64,000 bases of DNA from Trigonopsis variabilis (Eukaryota > Ascomycota > Trigonopsidomycetes > Trigonopsidales > Trigonopsidaceae), in NCBI GenBank assembly GCA_003707065.3, contig PPXM03000008.1:62001-126000 (forward strand). Reading direction: 5' to 3'. Below are positions 52,852 to 63,317 of the stretch, in pieces. Below the pieces are notes generated by a model that did not search any database, was not told where the DNA came from, and worked only from the letters and a program-made list of their open reading frames with translations. The number at the start of each line of letters is the position of its first letter. Within the stretch, counting starts at the first letter, position 1. The position numbers and the translations under genes are program-made.

Positions 52852-53491
52852 CACCTACAGGTTAGTAAATGATTCTGCAGGAGAAGTAAAAATAAAAGGA
52901 AGCAATAGTCATCATTTTTTGAAAAAAACAAATAATCTCTTCATTCTCTAGTCAGGGGATTGACAGATTGTATTTGAGTATATAATCATATGACTAAATC
53001 TGGTGTCTTTCACGTCTCTCTGACTTACATTGCTAAAAGTTAGCTTATTCGATATTAAGCAAGGGAAAATTTTTCAGGGCTTCTTAGAGGATTTGGGAAT
53101 CTTTCAATGACTTTCTTAAGGTCTCCACCCCATGCTTTGCTTCATCATCAAAATTTCCCTCGAGATCGTACGTACCTTGAGCATTAACTCTCAACGACTT
53201 TTTAGCGACTGTCAAGTTGAAATATTTTCAGAGCGCAGAAAAGGCTCAACTGGTCTACTGACAGAAGTTAACGTACCTTGAACGATACAAATGGTTATGT
53301 GGAGCGCGGCAAATGGAAAGATTAAGTCCTAAGGACACGCATTAAGATTAAAGCCTCTGTGTGATCCATGATCACTCGATCACACACTTTCAAGATAATC
53401 TGACATAAACTGTGAAGCTTACGAGGAGCGGATATTATCAATAGAACAAGTGCATCATCATCATCATCATCATCATAATCATTATACTTTA
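52852..53491. other. SEN34 promoter / MFS 3' flank, with (CAT)8
   Basis: A 640-nt spacer between two minus-strand genes. A (CAT)8 microsatellite lies at 53453-53476, just beyond the MFS stop. A candidate SEN34 5' UTR intron end lies at 52852-52865. No other gene was seen. Confidence 0.5.
53453..53476. repeat. (CAT)8 microsatellite
   Basis: Eight perfect CAT units, followed by a degenerate AATCATT. It lies in the 3' flank of the MFS gene. Confidence 0.95.
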
Positions 53492-55000
53492 TTAAACGTT
53501 CTCGTCTGAGTGATTGTCCTCGAAGATTTCATCATTTTTGTCACCGTCAATCTGTTTTACTGCCTCGTCGCTGAGACCCTGTTCATGTGGAAGAGACGAT
53601 GGATGAGGCTTTATGAAAATGACCGTGATGATCAAAGCAACCCCTGAGTAGGCCATCAATGTATAGAAAGAGTTATGAAAATCAGTAGCATTCGGAGAGT
53701 TGCCGATCTCACTGGAGGAGATGGCTAATGTGACAGCAGTCCCGATCTGTCCGCAAGTTTGAAGCATTCCGCTGACGAGACCTTGTTCATGTAATGGAGC
53801 TGCATTACTCACTGTATTAACTGCCGTAGGAAGATAGAGTCCTACCCCAAGAGACAATAGACAGCATCCAGGGAAGCAGTATCGCCAATAAGATTCATGT
53901 TCCATTTGAGCAAACAACGCAGCCGCAATAATATCAAGAATTGGAGTAAGAGTCAAGAACCACTTAGGAGAAAATTTGCCGAAAAGCCCACCACCAATGA
54001 GGCACCCTATAATAATTCCTACTCCCAGAGGAATAGTTTGAACGGCAGCTGCCATAGGAGATTTCTGTCGAATAACAATTAAGAACTCAGCAACCCCATA
54101 CAGGCCAGAATAGAGATTACCAAAATTCAGCGGAGAGATGAAAAGAAGAGGAGCAATATTGTGATATTTAAAAGCACGGAGAGGGACAAGCGAGTCTATT
54201 CCCAGCTTTGTAGCTAATAACCCTTCAAAAATAATGAAAAACACTAATAAAAAGAATCCTATTATGATTGGAGCGATAACTCGGGCAGTTCTCCATCTAC
54301 CCGGACCACTTGTGAATCCGAAAACAATCAAGATGACCCCTGCAACAATGAGGAAGGAGCCAGGTAAGTCAATCCTATGTTTACGGGTCATTCTTGGAGT
54401 CTCCTTCGTTACCAAAAAAATAAGAGATCCAAAAACAACCGCCAAGGCAAAAGACAAATACATTAATCCACGATATTCAATCGAACTTTCGTCAAACGCT
54501 CCACCGACAAGGACACCGACAATACCGCCCATTGCTGCCGCAGATCCTACTATCGCAAAAGCGATAGCTTTGGCCTGACCTTGGAAACTGTGAGCGACCA
54601 ACGAGAAGGCCGTCGGTATGCTGCAGGCAGCTCCCAAACCTTGCAAAGCTCTAAAGACAAACAAAGCATAAATGTTTTGGGCCAGTGCGTTCACTAGACA
54701 AGAAATCGCAACAATACCCATTCCAACCCCAAAGATAAGCCGAGCACCAAAGTAGTCAGCCAGACGACCTCCAAGAAGAATGAATGAACCAAAGGTCAAG
54801 ACATAAGCAGAAATGACCCATGAAGTAGTCGAAAGATCTTGATCATACTTCAAGGCAATGTTGGATGTGGAAAACATCAGTCCAGTGACATTCATCACAT
54901 CCAGAATTTGAGCTCCTGAGAAGACTGCCAGAGCTAACGGGCGCAGCCGCATCCTTAGGCTAGCAAGCTTGGAGTCATCCATTAACTTCGCATGAATCAT
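53492..55000 (-). CDS. MFS drug:H+ antiporter, DHA2 (14-TM) type
   Basis: Major facilitator transporter of 502 residues in the multidrug/aminotriazole-resistance (DHA2) group. About 12-14 hydrophobic segments are visible. The motif A-like loop is GGRLADYFGARLIFG (77-91). The QGLGAACSIPTAFSLVAHSF segment contains the DHA2-type motif C region (short quote here: QGLGAACSIPTA). The C-tail is acidic (DGDKNDEIFEDNHSDENV). The first ATG is used; MDDSK seven codons later is possible. It diverges from the Zn2Cys6 factor across a 793-nt spacer, so the regulator may control it. Substrate cannot be read. Confidence 0.85.
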   Translation of the reverse strand: MIHAKLMDDSKLASLRMRLRPLALAVFSGAQILDVMNVTGLMFSTSNIALKYDQDLSTTSWVISAYVLTFGSFILLGGRLADYFGARLIFGVGMGIVAISCLVNALAQNIYALFVFRALQGLGAACSIPTAFSLVAHSFQGQAKAIAFAIVGSAAAMGGIVGVLVGGAFDESSIEYRGLMYLSFALAVVFGSLIFLVTKETPRMTRKHRIDLPGSFLIVAGVILIVFGFTSGPGRWRTARVIAPIIIGFFLLVFFIIFEGLLATKLGIDSLVPLRAFKYHNIAPLLFISPLNFGNLYSGLYGVAEFLIVIRQKSPMAAAVQTIPLGVGIIIGCLIGGGLFGKFSPKWFLTLTPILDIIAAALFAQMEHESYWRYCFPGCCLLSLGVGLYLPTAVNTVSNAAPLHEQGLVSGMLQTCGQIGTAVTLAISSSEIGNSPNATDFHNSFYTLMAYSGVALIITVIFIKPHPSSLPHEQGLSDEAVKQIDGDKNDEIFEDNHSDENV

Positions 55001-55793
55001 TGATGAACTGTATAATAATATATAGATTTGTAGAATGATAGAAACTCATGGTATTACTGACAAATGTTTATATATATATCGCTGCTTGCTGCTGAAGTGC
55101 GTAAGCTGAAGTGCGTAAGCACGTTGATATAGACGGAGTTCCACTCCCATCCCCATTTGCCGTCCATCGAGACAACCTTCTCATCTCAAAGTCGATACAT
55201 GTCTAAAGCACTAGAACTTGACTAATAGCATTTGACAAGGAGAATTAAAAAATATCGGGAGGTCTTCAATCGGACTGATGTTCGTGATTTCTCTCTCACA
55301 ATACGAAGCTCTTTACCGCCTTAGCTAAAAAATTACAACGCGATTGGATATGCGTAAAGAGTTTCGTCGTTAGCTGTCTCCTTGTCACCTTGCGTGCGTA
55401 ATCAACATGCTATGGCCTTCCGCTCAGGAAGAGAAGTATGGTGCGGAGAAGTAATGTAACGTTCATAACGTCCCAACACTTTCAGCTCTTGGTACAGGTG
55501 CAGGAATAGTAGACAAAGGTAGTATGGAAGTTAAGCATACGATAAGGTAGATTACTCTTTTCCATTTGCTTTTATGTAGAAGTAGGTGCTCGATCTTTCA
55601 GAAGTTGATGTAGCGACGCGCTTTCAAAACAATGCACTGGTGCGGAACTCCGCGAGCTGGTTACGTCAAATACTGTGTAACATCCAGTTCACATAGGGAT
55701 GCGCGCAAAGAGCGACTATTACCCTTCTTCGCTTCTACCACTAGTGAGTCAGTTATGCCCTTTAAGTTCATTTGAACGTCTCAGTTACGAAGC
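55001..55793. promoter_or_regulatory. divergent promoter with four TGCGTAA boxes
   Basis: TGCGTAA occurs four times in the same orientation: 55098-55104, 55112-55118, 55351-55357 and 55395-55401. The first two lie in a perfect 14-bp tandem duplication (55091-55118). A CGG-N4-CCG inverted repeat lies at 55643-55652, about 140 nt before the Zn2Cys6 gene. TTACGCA, the reverse complement of the box, resembles bZIP half-sites. Use by the adjacent factor is inferred. Confidence 0.5.
55091..55118. repeat. perfect 14-bp tandem duplication
   Basis: GCTGAAGTGCGTAA is repeated twice without spacer (55091-55104, 55105-55118). Each copy carries one TGCGTAA box. Confidence 0.9.
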
Positions 55794-56957
55794 ATGAAGT
55801 ATTCCAGGTCTAAAGCTTGTCGTGCATGTGCTGCTGCCAAGAGGAGGTGCGATATGCTCTATCCTACTTGTTCCAGATGCCTGTCGAGAAATATCAACTG
55901 CGAATATACTGCTCAGAGTAGCAATCCTTTAATCGTGTCCCAGAGTAGAACGACTCTGGAGCCAGATCTTGATTCGGTAAATCTTAGTCTTTTACCTAGC
56001 CTAATATGGAGTCCTCCAGAATCTGGCAGTGAGAGTGATTATACGTATCAGTATTTTTCGAAGGTGCGATCTACTGAAGAGAACTTTATATCGTGCTCCT
56101 TTTACGGGCCTGAAGCTCAAACTGTGATAAGAAGAATCAAACAGATTCCGCGACTTTTTGTGAAGTATCATTCTTGTCCTTTCATACACCCGACATCGTT
56201 CTCTAGTGGTCTACCGGAGAATTTATCGATAGCTTTAAGTGTATGTTGCCTGTATGAAAGTCGGACTCCCAGTACCGAAGCCCAAGTGTTTGAAACTTGT
56301 GAAAGATTGGTCCAGTCCTTAAGTTACGACCCTGTAACTAATCAACCTTATGACATACTATCGGCAGCTCAAGCTACTGTTATGATCCAATGTCTTAGGT
56401 TATACAGTGGAGATGTCCGCCAAGCGGCTTTGGCAGAGCAGAAAATTCCTAAGGTTTTTGAACTATTAGATCAATTGTCTATCTTAGCGCACAAAGTTGC
56501 CAAAACTACCATTACAGATTTCAAAGAGTGGGTATTCTACCAATCTATAGCTAGAGTGGTCTTTGTTGGTTGGTATTCAGCCTCACTTTTTTTACATCTT
56601 AAGCAAGAACCAATTCACCATATTGGTTGTCTTTGGATGCCCATTTCGATTTCTGAGTTATGCTGGAACTTGACCTCAGAGTCTGAGTGGGAGGCTATTG
56701 TCATGCATAGGAGTTTGTACGAGACGACTTATAGTGAGTGCATAAATCTCCTCAGAGCCTTATCCGACTATTCTTGTGTTTGTCCGGATGCGGTTATTCC
56801 GTATCTGCTTTTCCCCGAGAAATGTCAACCGATCTTTTCCCAAGAGCTTGATAACCTACTCCAAATCGCTCGCCCTCGAGAGTTCAATGCAGCCAACGCA
56901 CTTCAAATTATAAACCTGAAGTTGGATCGTGTTGATAGTTTACTGGCAGATAGATGA
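55794..56957 (+). CDS. Zn(II)2Cys6 fungal transcription factor
   Basis: Fungal-type regulator of 387 residues. The binuclear zinc cluster is at the N-terminus: Cys 9, 12, 19, 26, 29 and 36 in the order CxxC-x6-C-x6-C-xx-C-x6-C, with basic residues (KRRCD) in the first loop that would contact CGG half-sites. The rest is a helical region without a named middle-homology domain I can identify, probably short because the whole protein is only 387 residues. It sits between two transporter genes (DHA2 MFS upstream, UNC93-like downstream), which suggests a local pathway regulator. Single exon, first ATG. Confidence 0.88.
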   Translation: MKYSRSKACRACAAAKRRCDMLYPTCSRCLSRNINCEYTAQSSNPLIVSQSRTTLEPDLDSVNLSLLPSLIWSPPESGSESDYTYQYFSKVRSTEENFISCSFYGPEAQTVIRRIKQIPRLFVKYHSCPFIHPTSFSSGLPENLSIALSVCCLYESRTPSTEAQVFETCERLVQSLSYDPVTNQPYDILSAAQATVMIQCLRLYSGDVRQAALAEQKIPKVFELLDQLSILAHKVAKTTITDFKEWVFYQSIARVVFVGWYSASLFLHLKQEPIHHIGCLWMPISISELCWNLTSESEWEAIVMHRSLYETTYSECINLLRALSDYSCVCPDAVIPYLLFPEKCQPIFSQELDNLLQIARPREFNAANALQIINLKLDRVDSLLADR

Positions 56958-58102
56958 CTGGGGCTCAGAGAATCTTCACGAATTTCAAGACCTATGGATC
57001 CGTGCTCTCTCCGTCATCACATAGGGATGTGTCTCGTTTTCTTTTTACCGAAATTATCTTCGATAGGAATTCATCCTACTGCGGCTAAGGCCGGCCGAAA
57101 TTCTGTCATTCCTTAGAATTGGCACACTTTCTGATTAGATCATGTGGTATCATGTCGCATTTTTGCAGCATAATGATACCTTCTTATCCAAGTCTCATGA
57201 ATAGATCGAGGACTTATTTTTCTTTGGCACTTCAATTTGTACCTTCATTTCTTTGATTTAGCTGTGATATGTTCGTCAAAGAAGGTCTCATGGCAGTTCC
57301 CTACCACTAACTGCAATCGACCAGTCTCGAACGTATGTTGTTCTCGGAATTGGATTGTGTGATAGTAATGGCCACACTCCATTCGAGCGGTGTAGGCGCC
57401 AACTCAAGGCTTGGAAGCTGGGATATTGTTGGTGGAAAAAATGCCAATTAGGTCTTTTGAAGTGCAACAATTATGGCATTTCTTTTGTGGATCTGTGCGG
57501 CAATGGTATCGCAGATCGAAGAAGCCAATTCAAACTACTTATTCCCGATCGGTTATTAAAAGTTTGGAACCAATAGAAGTCTGCACTATTACTTTATTCT
57601 TTGAGATAAACGTCCTAATAACTGAAGATCATCTGCTGTGGTTATGATTCCAACGGTACGCTCGCGTTTCTAACTCCAATGTTCGTAACGCGATACTACC
57701 TGACTTCTCGATAGCGTATTATTTTCGAAATACATTACTATGAAAGCAGAGAATTAATATGAATCTCAGGGAATATGGTTGGACTGAACATGCGCATCAG
57801 AATGACCAAGTTTAGATATCAGCCTCAAAGAGCGTGCCACTAAGCTAGAGGCTCCAGGGCGGGGCAGCAGAGTCTGATGGACATTTACGTCACTACGCCG
57901 AAGTGATGCAGATTAATGTTCGCGAGCCGAGATATAGCGTCAAGTCATCCGAGAGAATCATCATTCGGAGAGCTGGTCTTGGTCACGTAATGAGTCGGGA
58001 TTTTTCACAGACGAACTGTTGACTGAATAAAAAGATGAAGCGAATCCCCGACAAAATGTCAAACAAGAGGAAACTTCTATTAGGAATCAATATTGGAAGA
58101 AC
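56958..58102. other. spacer between Zn2Cys6 factor and UNC93-like transporter
   Basis: About 1.15 kb. Overlapping open frames (57288-57647 region) have no family motif I can name. They might be a decayed gene remnant, but no homology supports that. No RNA gene or repeat was seen. Confidence 0.4.
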
Positions 58103-59606
58103 ATGAGCACAGAGAACGAATTCGCGGACTTCCCAAGTGAGGGAGAAAAGGAAAGCCATGAGCAGGTGGTGGAACAGCAACCGATCCATGGTGAGTTCAG
58201 GACAACCATGTTGGCTAACATTTGAAAGTCAGATGGTACAGATCAACTTATTTCAATGCTATCGTTTTGGGGTTGTGTAACTTTTTGGCCCCAGGAATCT
58301 GGGGAGCAATGAATTCTCTTGGAGCTGGAGGCCAACAATCACCTCAGTTAGTTAATGCAGCAAATGCTCTTACTTTTTGTTTGATGGTGCTGTCTTGTTT
58401 TTTCTCTTCCGTGGTTGTTCGACTAATTGGAATCAAGTTTACCCTGATCATTGGAACTCTCGGATACGCTCCCTATGCTGCAGGTCTGTATACCAATAAT
58501 CGTTTTGGCGTCGAATGGTTCGTTTACCTGGGCGCAGCTCTCTGTGGTCTGTCAGCCGGATTGTTCTGGATGTCAGAAGCTGCCATTGCCATTGCCTATC
58601 CTGAACCTTCTAGAAAGGGGAAGTTCTATGGTCTTTGGTTGAGTTTCCGCGTCTTGGGTCAGTTGATTGGTGGAGCAATCAATTTGGGTATAAACGCCGG
58701 GCGGTCAACTGCTGGGTCGGTATCATATCATGTCTATCAAGTCTTTATTGCTTTACAATGTGTTGCTCCCGTGGTTGGTTTATTCTTGACTCCTCCTCGA
58801 AAAGTCGAGCGAACAGATGGAAAGAAGGTGGATCTATATATTCGGGATACTTATTTACATGAAATCAAAGAAACGGTCAAGACTTTCTGCACCCGAGAAT
58901 TTTTATTGATTGTACCTTATATTGCTCAAGCTGTTTATGCTGAGAGCGTTTTCTTCACCTTCCAGTCTGAATGGTATTCTGTCCGTGTTCGCGCACTCGG
59001 ATCATTTGTTTCTGCAGTTATAGCTGTTGCCGCAGGTAATGTCTTGGGTCGCTATCTTGATTTGTCACGGGTATCTCTTAAGATACGAAGTCGCAGTGCC
59101 TATCTGTTTATCGTTACTGCACAAGGAGCATGGTGGATATGGATGACTGTTATTGTCACGAGATATTACAAGACTAAGCCAACTTATGACTGGACTGACC
59201 CAGAATTCGGTAACGGTTTCACTCTATTCTTACTTCAAGTTGGGAGTTTCCAGCTCCAGTACATGTTTTTGTAAGTTTCTCCCTACAAAACTGCTGACAT
59301 ACTAGGTATTTTATCATTGGCAATCTAGCTTCAAATGAGCAAGACGTTGTCAGATATGCCGGTTTACTTCGTGGCACTGAATCGGCTTCCCAGGCCGTGT
59401 CTTATGGAGTTGGCAGTATAAGCGTTATGGGCAAAACCGGTAATATTTACATCAACTTCGGTCTCTGGGCAGTAGGAGTGATTCCTGCGTGGTTTGTTAT
59501 TCGAAAGTTCGGTACTGCTGAAGGGAAGGAGGATCTAGAGGTGCAAAGATCTCGTGAGGAACCAGGTGAAGTTTCACCTGAAAAAGTTAGTCTAGAGTTA
59601 CATTAA
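58103..59606 (+). CDS. UNC93-like MFS membrane protein
   Basis: Fungal UNC93-like (DUF895) transporter of the MFS fold. Exons 58103-58190, 58229-59270 and 59306-59606 encode 476 residues, with introns of 38 and 35 nt. The first exon supplies a polar N-terminus (MSTENEFADFPSEGEK). Family stretches are ALCGLSAGLFWMSEAAI and YPEPSRKGKFYGLWLSFRVL, with GGAINLG after. There are about 11-12 hydrophobic segments. The C-tail is acidic. The splice at 58190/58229 restores HVRWYRSTYFNAIVLGL. Substrate unknown; relatives are often near iron or nutrient uptake genes, which is not evidence here. It is convergent with DFR1. Confidence 0.88.
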
Positions 59607-59762
59607 TATTTGTGTTTGTTATGGAATCAGTATTAATTGCTGAAGGTCTATGAGTTTCTTGAAAAACGTTTCGATAATGGGTCGTTGTGAAGTGGTGTAG
59701 ACGACTGCACATCAGGCATTCGTCAAAATAATTTGTATAAGATAAAGATACACAAAGACATG

Positions 59763-60410
59763 TCATCGCTTCAACCACAGGCCAAACTCGTAGTTCAGAC
59801 CATCTTCCTTTATGACAGGCTGGTCTAGTGTTCTAAGCAAGGGAACGGCAGCGTCGCCGCCCACGAATGCTTTCAATTCATCAAAGCTTACGCGATGCCA
59901 TATAGGATTCTGGTCTAAAGTTTGCGGTTCTTGCTGTCCTGAAAACGCATTCCTATGAGGATGCTGAGCGTCAATGAAGAAAACATCACAGTCGTCGAAA
60001 TCTTTATGGATCTGAGTCAATAGAACCGCACCTGTCTGATCGTGATCAATTGCTTGATTATAGAGTTGAGCTCCACCAATGACAAAGATTTTATCTATAT
60101 CAGTTCGGGCAGACAGTTGACCAAGGGCATCGTCTATAGACGGCGACACTAGGACATCCGTGCCATCGGGTTTGCTCATGGTCCGACTAACTATAACATT
60201 AACTCGACCTGGCAGTGGTCGACATTTTTGAGGAATTGATTCCCATGTGTTTCTACCCATCAAAAGAGCATTAACCTTGCCCTCTTCAGCAGCACTAGTC
60301 ACCTGCCGGAAAAACTTCATCTCAGTCTTGAGTTTCCATGGTAAAGCGTTAGCTCGGCCTATCCCCAGTGAAGGCAGAGAAGCTGCTGCAATTAAGATCA
60401 TCTTGCTCAT
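59763..60410 (-). CDS. DFR1: dihydrofolate reductase
   Basis: NADPH enzyme that reduces dihydrofolate to tetrahydrofolate for thymidylate and purine synthesis. The 215 residues start MSKMILIAAA, contain the substrate loop GIGRANALPWKLKTEM, the NADPH motif LMGRNTWESIP and GRVNVIVSR, then KIFVIGGAQLYNQAI. The C-terminus YEFGLWLKR is as in fungal DHFR. The acidic residue of the active site follows PWKLKTE. Single exon. It shares the one-carbon theme with MET13 elsewhere in the window. Two CGCAATCG repeats lie just upstream (60448-60463). Confidence 0.95.
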   Translation of the reverse strand: MSKMILIAAASLPSLGIGRANALPWKLKTEMKFFRQVTSAAEEGKVNALLMGRNTWESIPQKCRPLPGRVNVIVSRTMSKPDGTDVLVSPSIDDALGQLSARTDIDKIFVIGGAQLYNQAIDHDQTGAVLLTQIHKDFDDCDVFFIDAQHPHRNAFSGQQEPQTLDQNPIWHRVSFDELKAFVGGDAAVPLLRTLDQPVIKEDGLNYEFGLWLKR

Positions 60411-60932
60411 CTTGATGTTCTCTTCATGAATACAGTTGTATTAAACACGCAATCGCGCAATCGCGTCGTTACACAACTCCTGTACTCATCTGGCTTACTA
60501 AATTTGATAGATTATTCCCGCAGCATATTATTTATAAATGAACTTACTTGTCCCAGCTTTTTTTTTTCTAGAACGTCCTGCTCCTTGTGACTTTTCTCAT
60601 AGTATCCACGTATAGAAATATGGTGCGTTCGTTCCTTCACAAAAATAAGTTGCACAACTGGCCCTAGAATTTCTAACATGACTATACACCGACCATTTTA
60701 TGCTCTCACGCTTTTACTCTCAAACAAATGACCCTTTTCACATGGCTAGTTCTCTGTGTCATGTGACGCCATCGTCCTCGATAAGCGCTTCGATCCTGGC
60801 CTGTAGACTGCGACAGCCGGGTAACCATTGCCCCCCGGTGTCCGGTATTCTGTGCAACGAAAACATTCTTGGAGGCAACCAGCAAGCTCATCATCCTCAG
60901 CATTTTTACTAAGACAAGGTTGAATTGACGGG
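60411..60932. other. DFR1/PP2A divergent promoter
   Basis: A 522-nt spacer. The DFR1 side holds CGCAATCG repeated twice (60448-60463), followed by CGTCG. The PP2A side has no motif I recognise. No gene was seen. Confidence 0.45.
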
Positions 60933-62233
60933 ATGGACCAGGACGTGACAATGTCGGGATTTGGCCCACTGACACCTTCTCTGAGTGAAGGCGATTCTTC
61001 GCTCGAGGACGTTGAACTTAAAGATGCTTATGATGTTTCTCTGTCTCCTCCGAGACCTGCGCACGAGGCAAACTCTGAACGATTTGCTGCAAAGCCATTA
61101 GGCTTGAATGAGTTGGAGCGCTGGATAGAGCAATTAATGGATTGCAAACCACTGTCCGAAGTGGATGTTCAACGCCTTTGCAACAAAGCTAGAGAAATCC
61201 TTCAAGAAGAATCTAATGTCCAACCTGTGGTATGTTCTGTTGGAGGAGATTTTAAAGACTTTTCCCTTCTTGCATGTGCATAATTTCTATGAACGTTTTC
61301 ATAATTGGACGAGTTAAAGGTCATGTCTCCTGGGCCACCTTTTTACTGTGTCTATAGCACCATTATCTTTTCTCTTGCTTAATACTAACTTCAGAAATGT
61401 CCGGTCACCGTTTGTGGTGATATTCATGGGCAGTTTCATGACTTGATGGAACTTTTTAAAATTAGTGGACCTAACCCTGATACGAATTACTTATTCATGG
61501 GTAGGTTTATGATACTTTTGACATAGTCTGACTAAACTAAACAGGCGATTATGTCGACCGTGGCTATTATTCTGTCGAAACTGTCACTCTTTTAGTTGCT
61601 ATGAAAATTCGATACCCTAATCGGTTGACCATCCTTCGAGGAAACCACGAATCTCGCCAAATCACTCAAGTATATGGATTTTACGATGAATGTCTTCGTA
61701 AGTATAGTAACGCCAATGTCTGGAAGTACTTTACCGATCTTTTTGATTACCTTCCTTTGACTGCGTTGATCGAGAATCAAGTGTTTTGCCTCCATGGCGG
61801 TCTTAGCCCCTCAATCGATAATCTGGATCACATTCGCGCGCTGGATCGTGTTCAAGAAGTACCTCATGAAGGAGCTATGTGTGATCTTTTATGGTCCGAT
61901 CCCGACTCGGACGAATCCCAGCGAGGCTGGGGTATTTCTCCTCGCGGCGCTGGTTTCACTTTTGGCTCCGACATCTCGGCTACATTTAACCATACAAATG
62001 GTCTTAGTTTAATCGCTCGTGCTCATCAACTTGTTATGGAAGGATTCTCTTGGTCCCATAATAAACAGGTCGTCACCATCTTCTCCGCTCCTAACTACTG
62101 CTATCGATGTGGAAACCAAGCTGCTATCATGGAAATTGACGAAAGTTTGAATTACAACTTTCTGCAATTCGACCCTTGTCCCCGGGCTGGAGAGCCGTCA
62201 GTGTCGAGACGGACCCCGGATTACTTCTTGTAA
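60933..62233 (+). CDS. PPH21: protein phosphatase 2A catalytic subunit
   Basis: Ser/Thr phosphatase catalytic subunit of the PP2A holoenzyme. Exons 60933-61229, 61395-61500 and 61545-62233 give 363 residues, with introns of 165 and 44 nt. The catalytic core contains GDIHG, GDYVDRG, RGNHE, the Cys-rich [10 protein letters not shown] region and the PP2A-specific tail RRTPDYFL, whose Leu is carboxymethylated and Tyr phosphorylated. The N-terminal about 65 residues are an acidic/Ser-rich extension like that of yeast Pph21/Pph22 (core enzymes are about 309). The splice joins restore [15 protein letters not shown] and FMGDYVDRG. Confidence 0.95.
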
Positions 62234-62784
62234 ATAGGGTTGCTTTCATGATTCATAAAGTGCTGGACTGGGCTGTTTAATGGCTGGAAGTCATCTGCGT
62301 GGGCTTGCGTTTCCAGCGTCTGTGCGATCTCATGGCTCCAGATGTATTCAGTGGGAAGCAAAGTATTTGGTCAATCATACATTTAGTTTCTCTCAGTGTA
62401 GCCCTTCTCTTATACCTCGGAAACATGAGCGCTAATCGAATGTATATTGAGCCCATCAGATTACACACACGATTTCTAAGAAAGTTTTGTCTCGGTAGTG
62501 ATCACAAGAGACTTGCATGAGCCATGCTCTCACATTGATTCGATTGTTAACTTCCTGAAGAAAATAATAGGAAGGCTAAATACTTTAGCCTGTATATAGG
62601 GCAAGGCATTCTGAACAGTTGCCATATGCCACTTCTCGTCCCACCTACATACTCCAGGATACAGCGTAGCGGTTGCTGTCAGTCCAGTTTATCACGTGCC
62701 AGGGCTGACTCGTGACTGCCAAAACGTGACAGTTTTAGAACAGTCAATACCAACGCACGTAGACATTCCTCATCCAAATTGACA
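62234..62784. other. PP2A/RPS14 spacer
   Basis: A 551-nt tandem spacer. A CACGTG E-box (62693-62698) lies 87 nt before RPS14. Short frames are probably chance. No RNA gene was seen. Confidence 0.45.
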
Positions 62785-63317
62785 ATGTCCAAGGCAGGTG
62801 CGTAAAATCGTGGTGGCTGGCCTGCATTTGCGGTCGCAAGTGGAGCCCTGGCTAACTTCAAGATAATATCGCTCTCGGCCCTCAAGCTCGTGATGGAGAG
62901 CTTGTCTTCGGCGTCGCTCGAATCTGTAAGTTTCGGAAAACTGACGGGATGCTAATGACAGTTGCCTCTTTCAACGATACTTTCGTCCATGTGACTGATC
63001 TGTCTGGTCGTGAAACCATTGCCCGAGTGACTGGTGGCATGAAGGTGAAGGCTGACCGTGATGAGTCTTCTCCCTATGCTGCCATGCTTGCTGCTCAAGA
63101 CGTTGCTCAAAAATGCAAGGAGGTTGGCATCAACGCCCTTCACATCAAGATCCGTGCCACTGGTGGAACTGGATCCAAGACTCCTGGTCCTGGTGCTCAA
63201 TCCGCTCTTCGTGCTCTTGCTCGTTCAGGAATGCGAATCGGCCGCATTGAGGATGTGACTCCTGTTCCCTCCGATTCCACTCGACGAAAGGGTGGTCGCC
63301 GTGGTCGTCGTCTATGA
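62785..63317 (+). CDS. RPS14: 40S ribosomal protein uS11 (Rps14)
   Basis: Small-subunit protein uS11 near the platform and mRNA exit. Exons 62785-62797, 62863-62925 and 62962-63317 give 143 residues, with introns of 65 and 36 nt. The first coding exon is only 13 nt (MSKA plus one base), typical of ribosomal protein genes. Reassembly gives [21 protein letters not shown] then [15 protein letters not shown] (each shorter than full domain here). The C-terminus [14 protein letters not shown] is canonical. The E-box at 62693 lies in its promoter. A single-exon model starting at 62949 would lose the N-terminus and was rejected. Confidence 0.95.

Noticed and set aside
57288-57647. Overlapping ORFs between the Zn2Cys6 and UNC93-like genes
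   Set aside because: Different frames, some with non-ATG starts, and no similarity I can recognise; a decayed gene is possible but unsupported.
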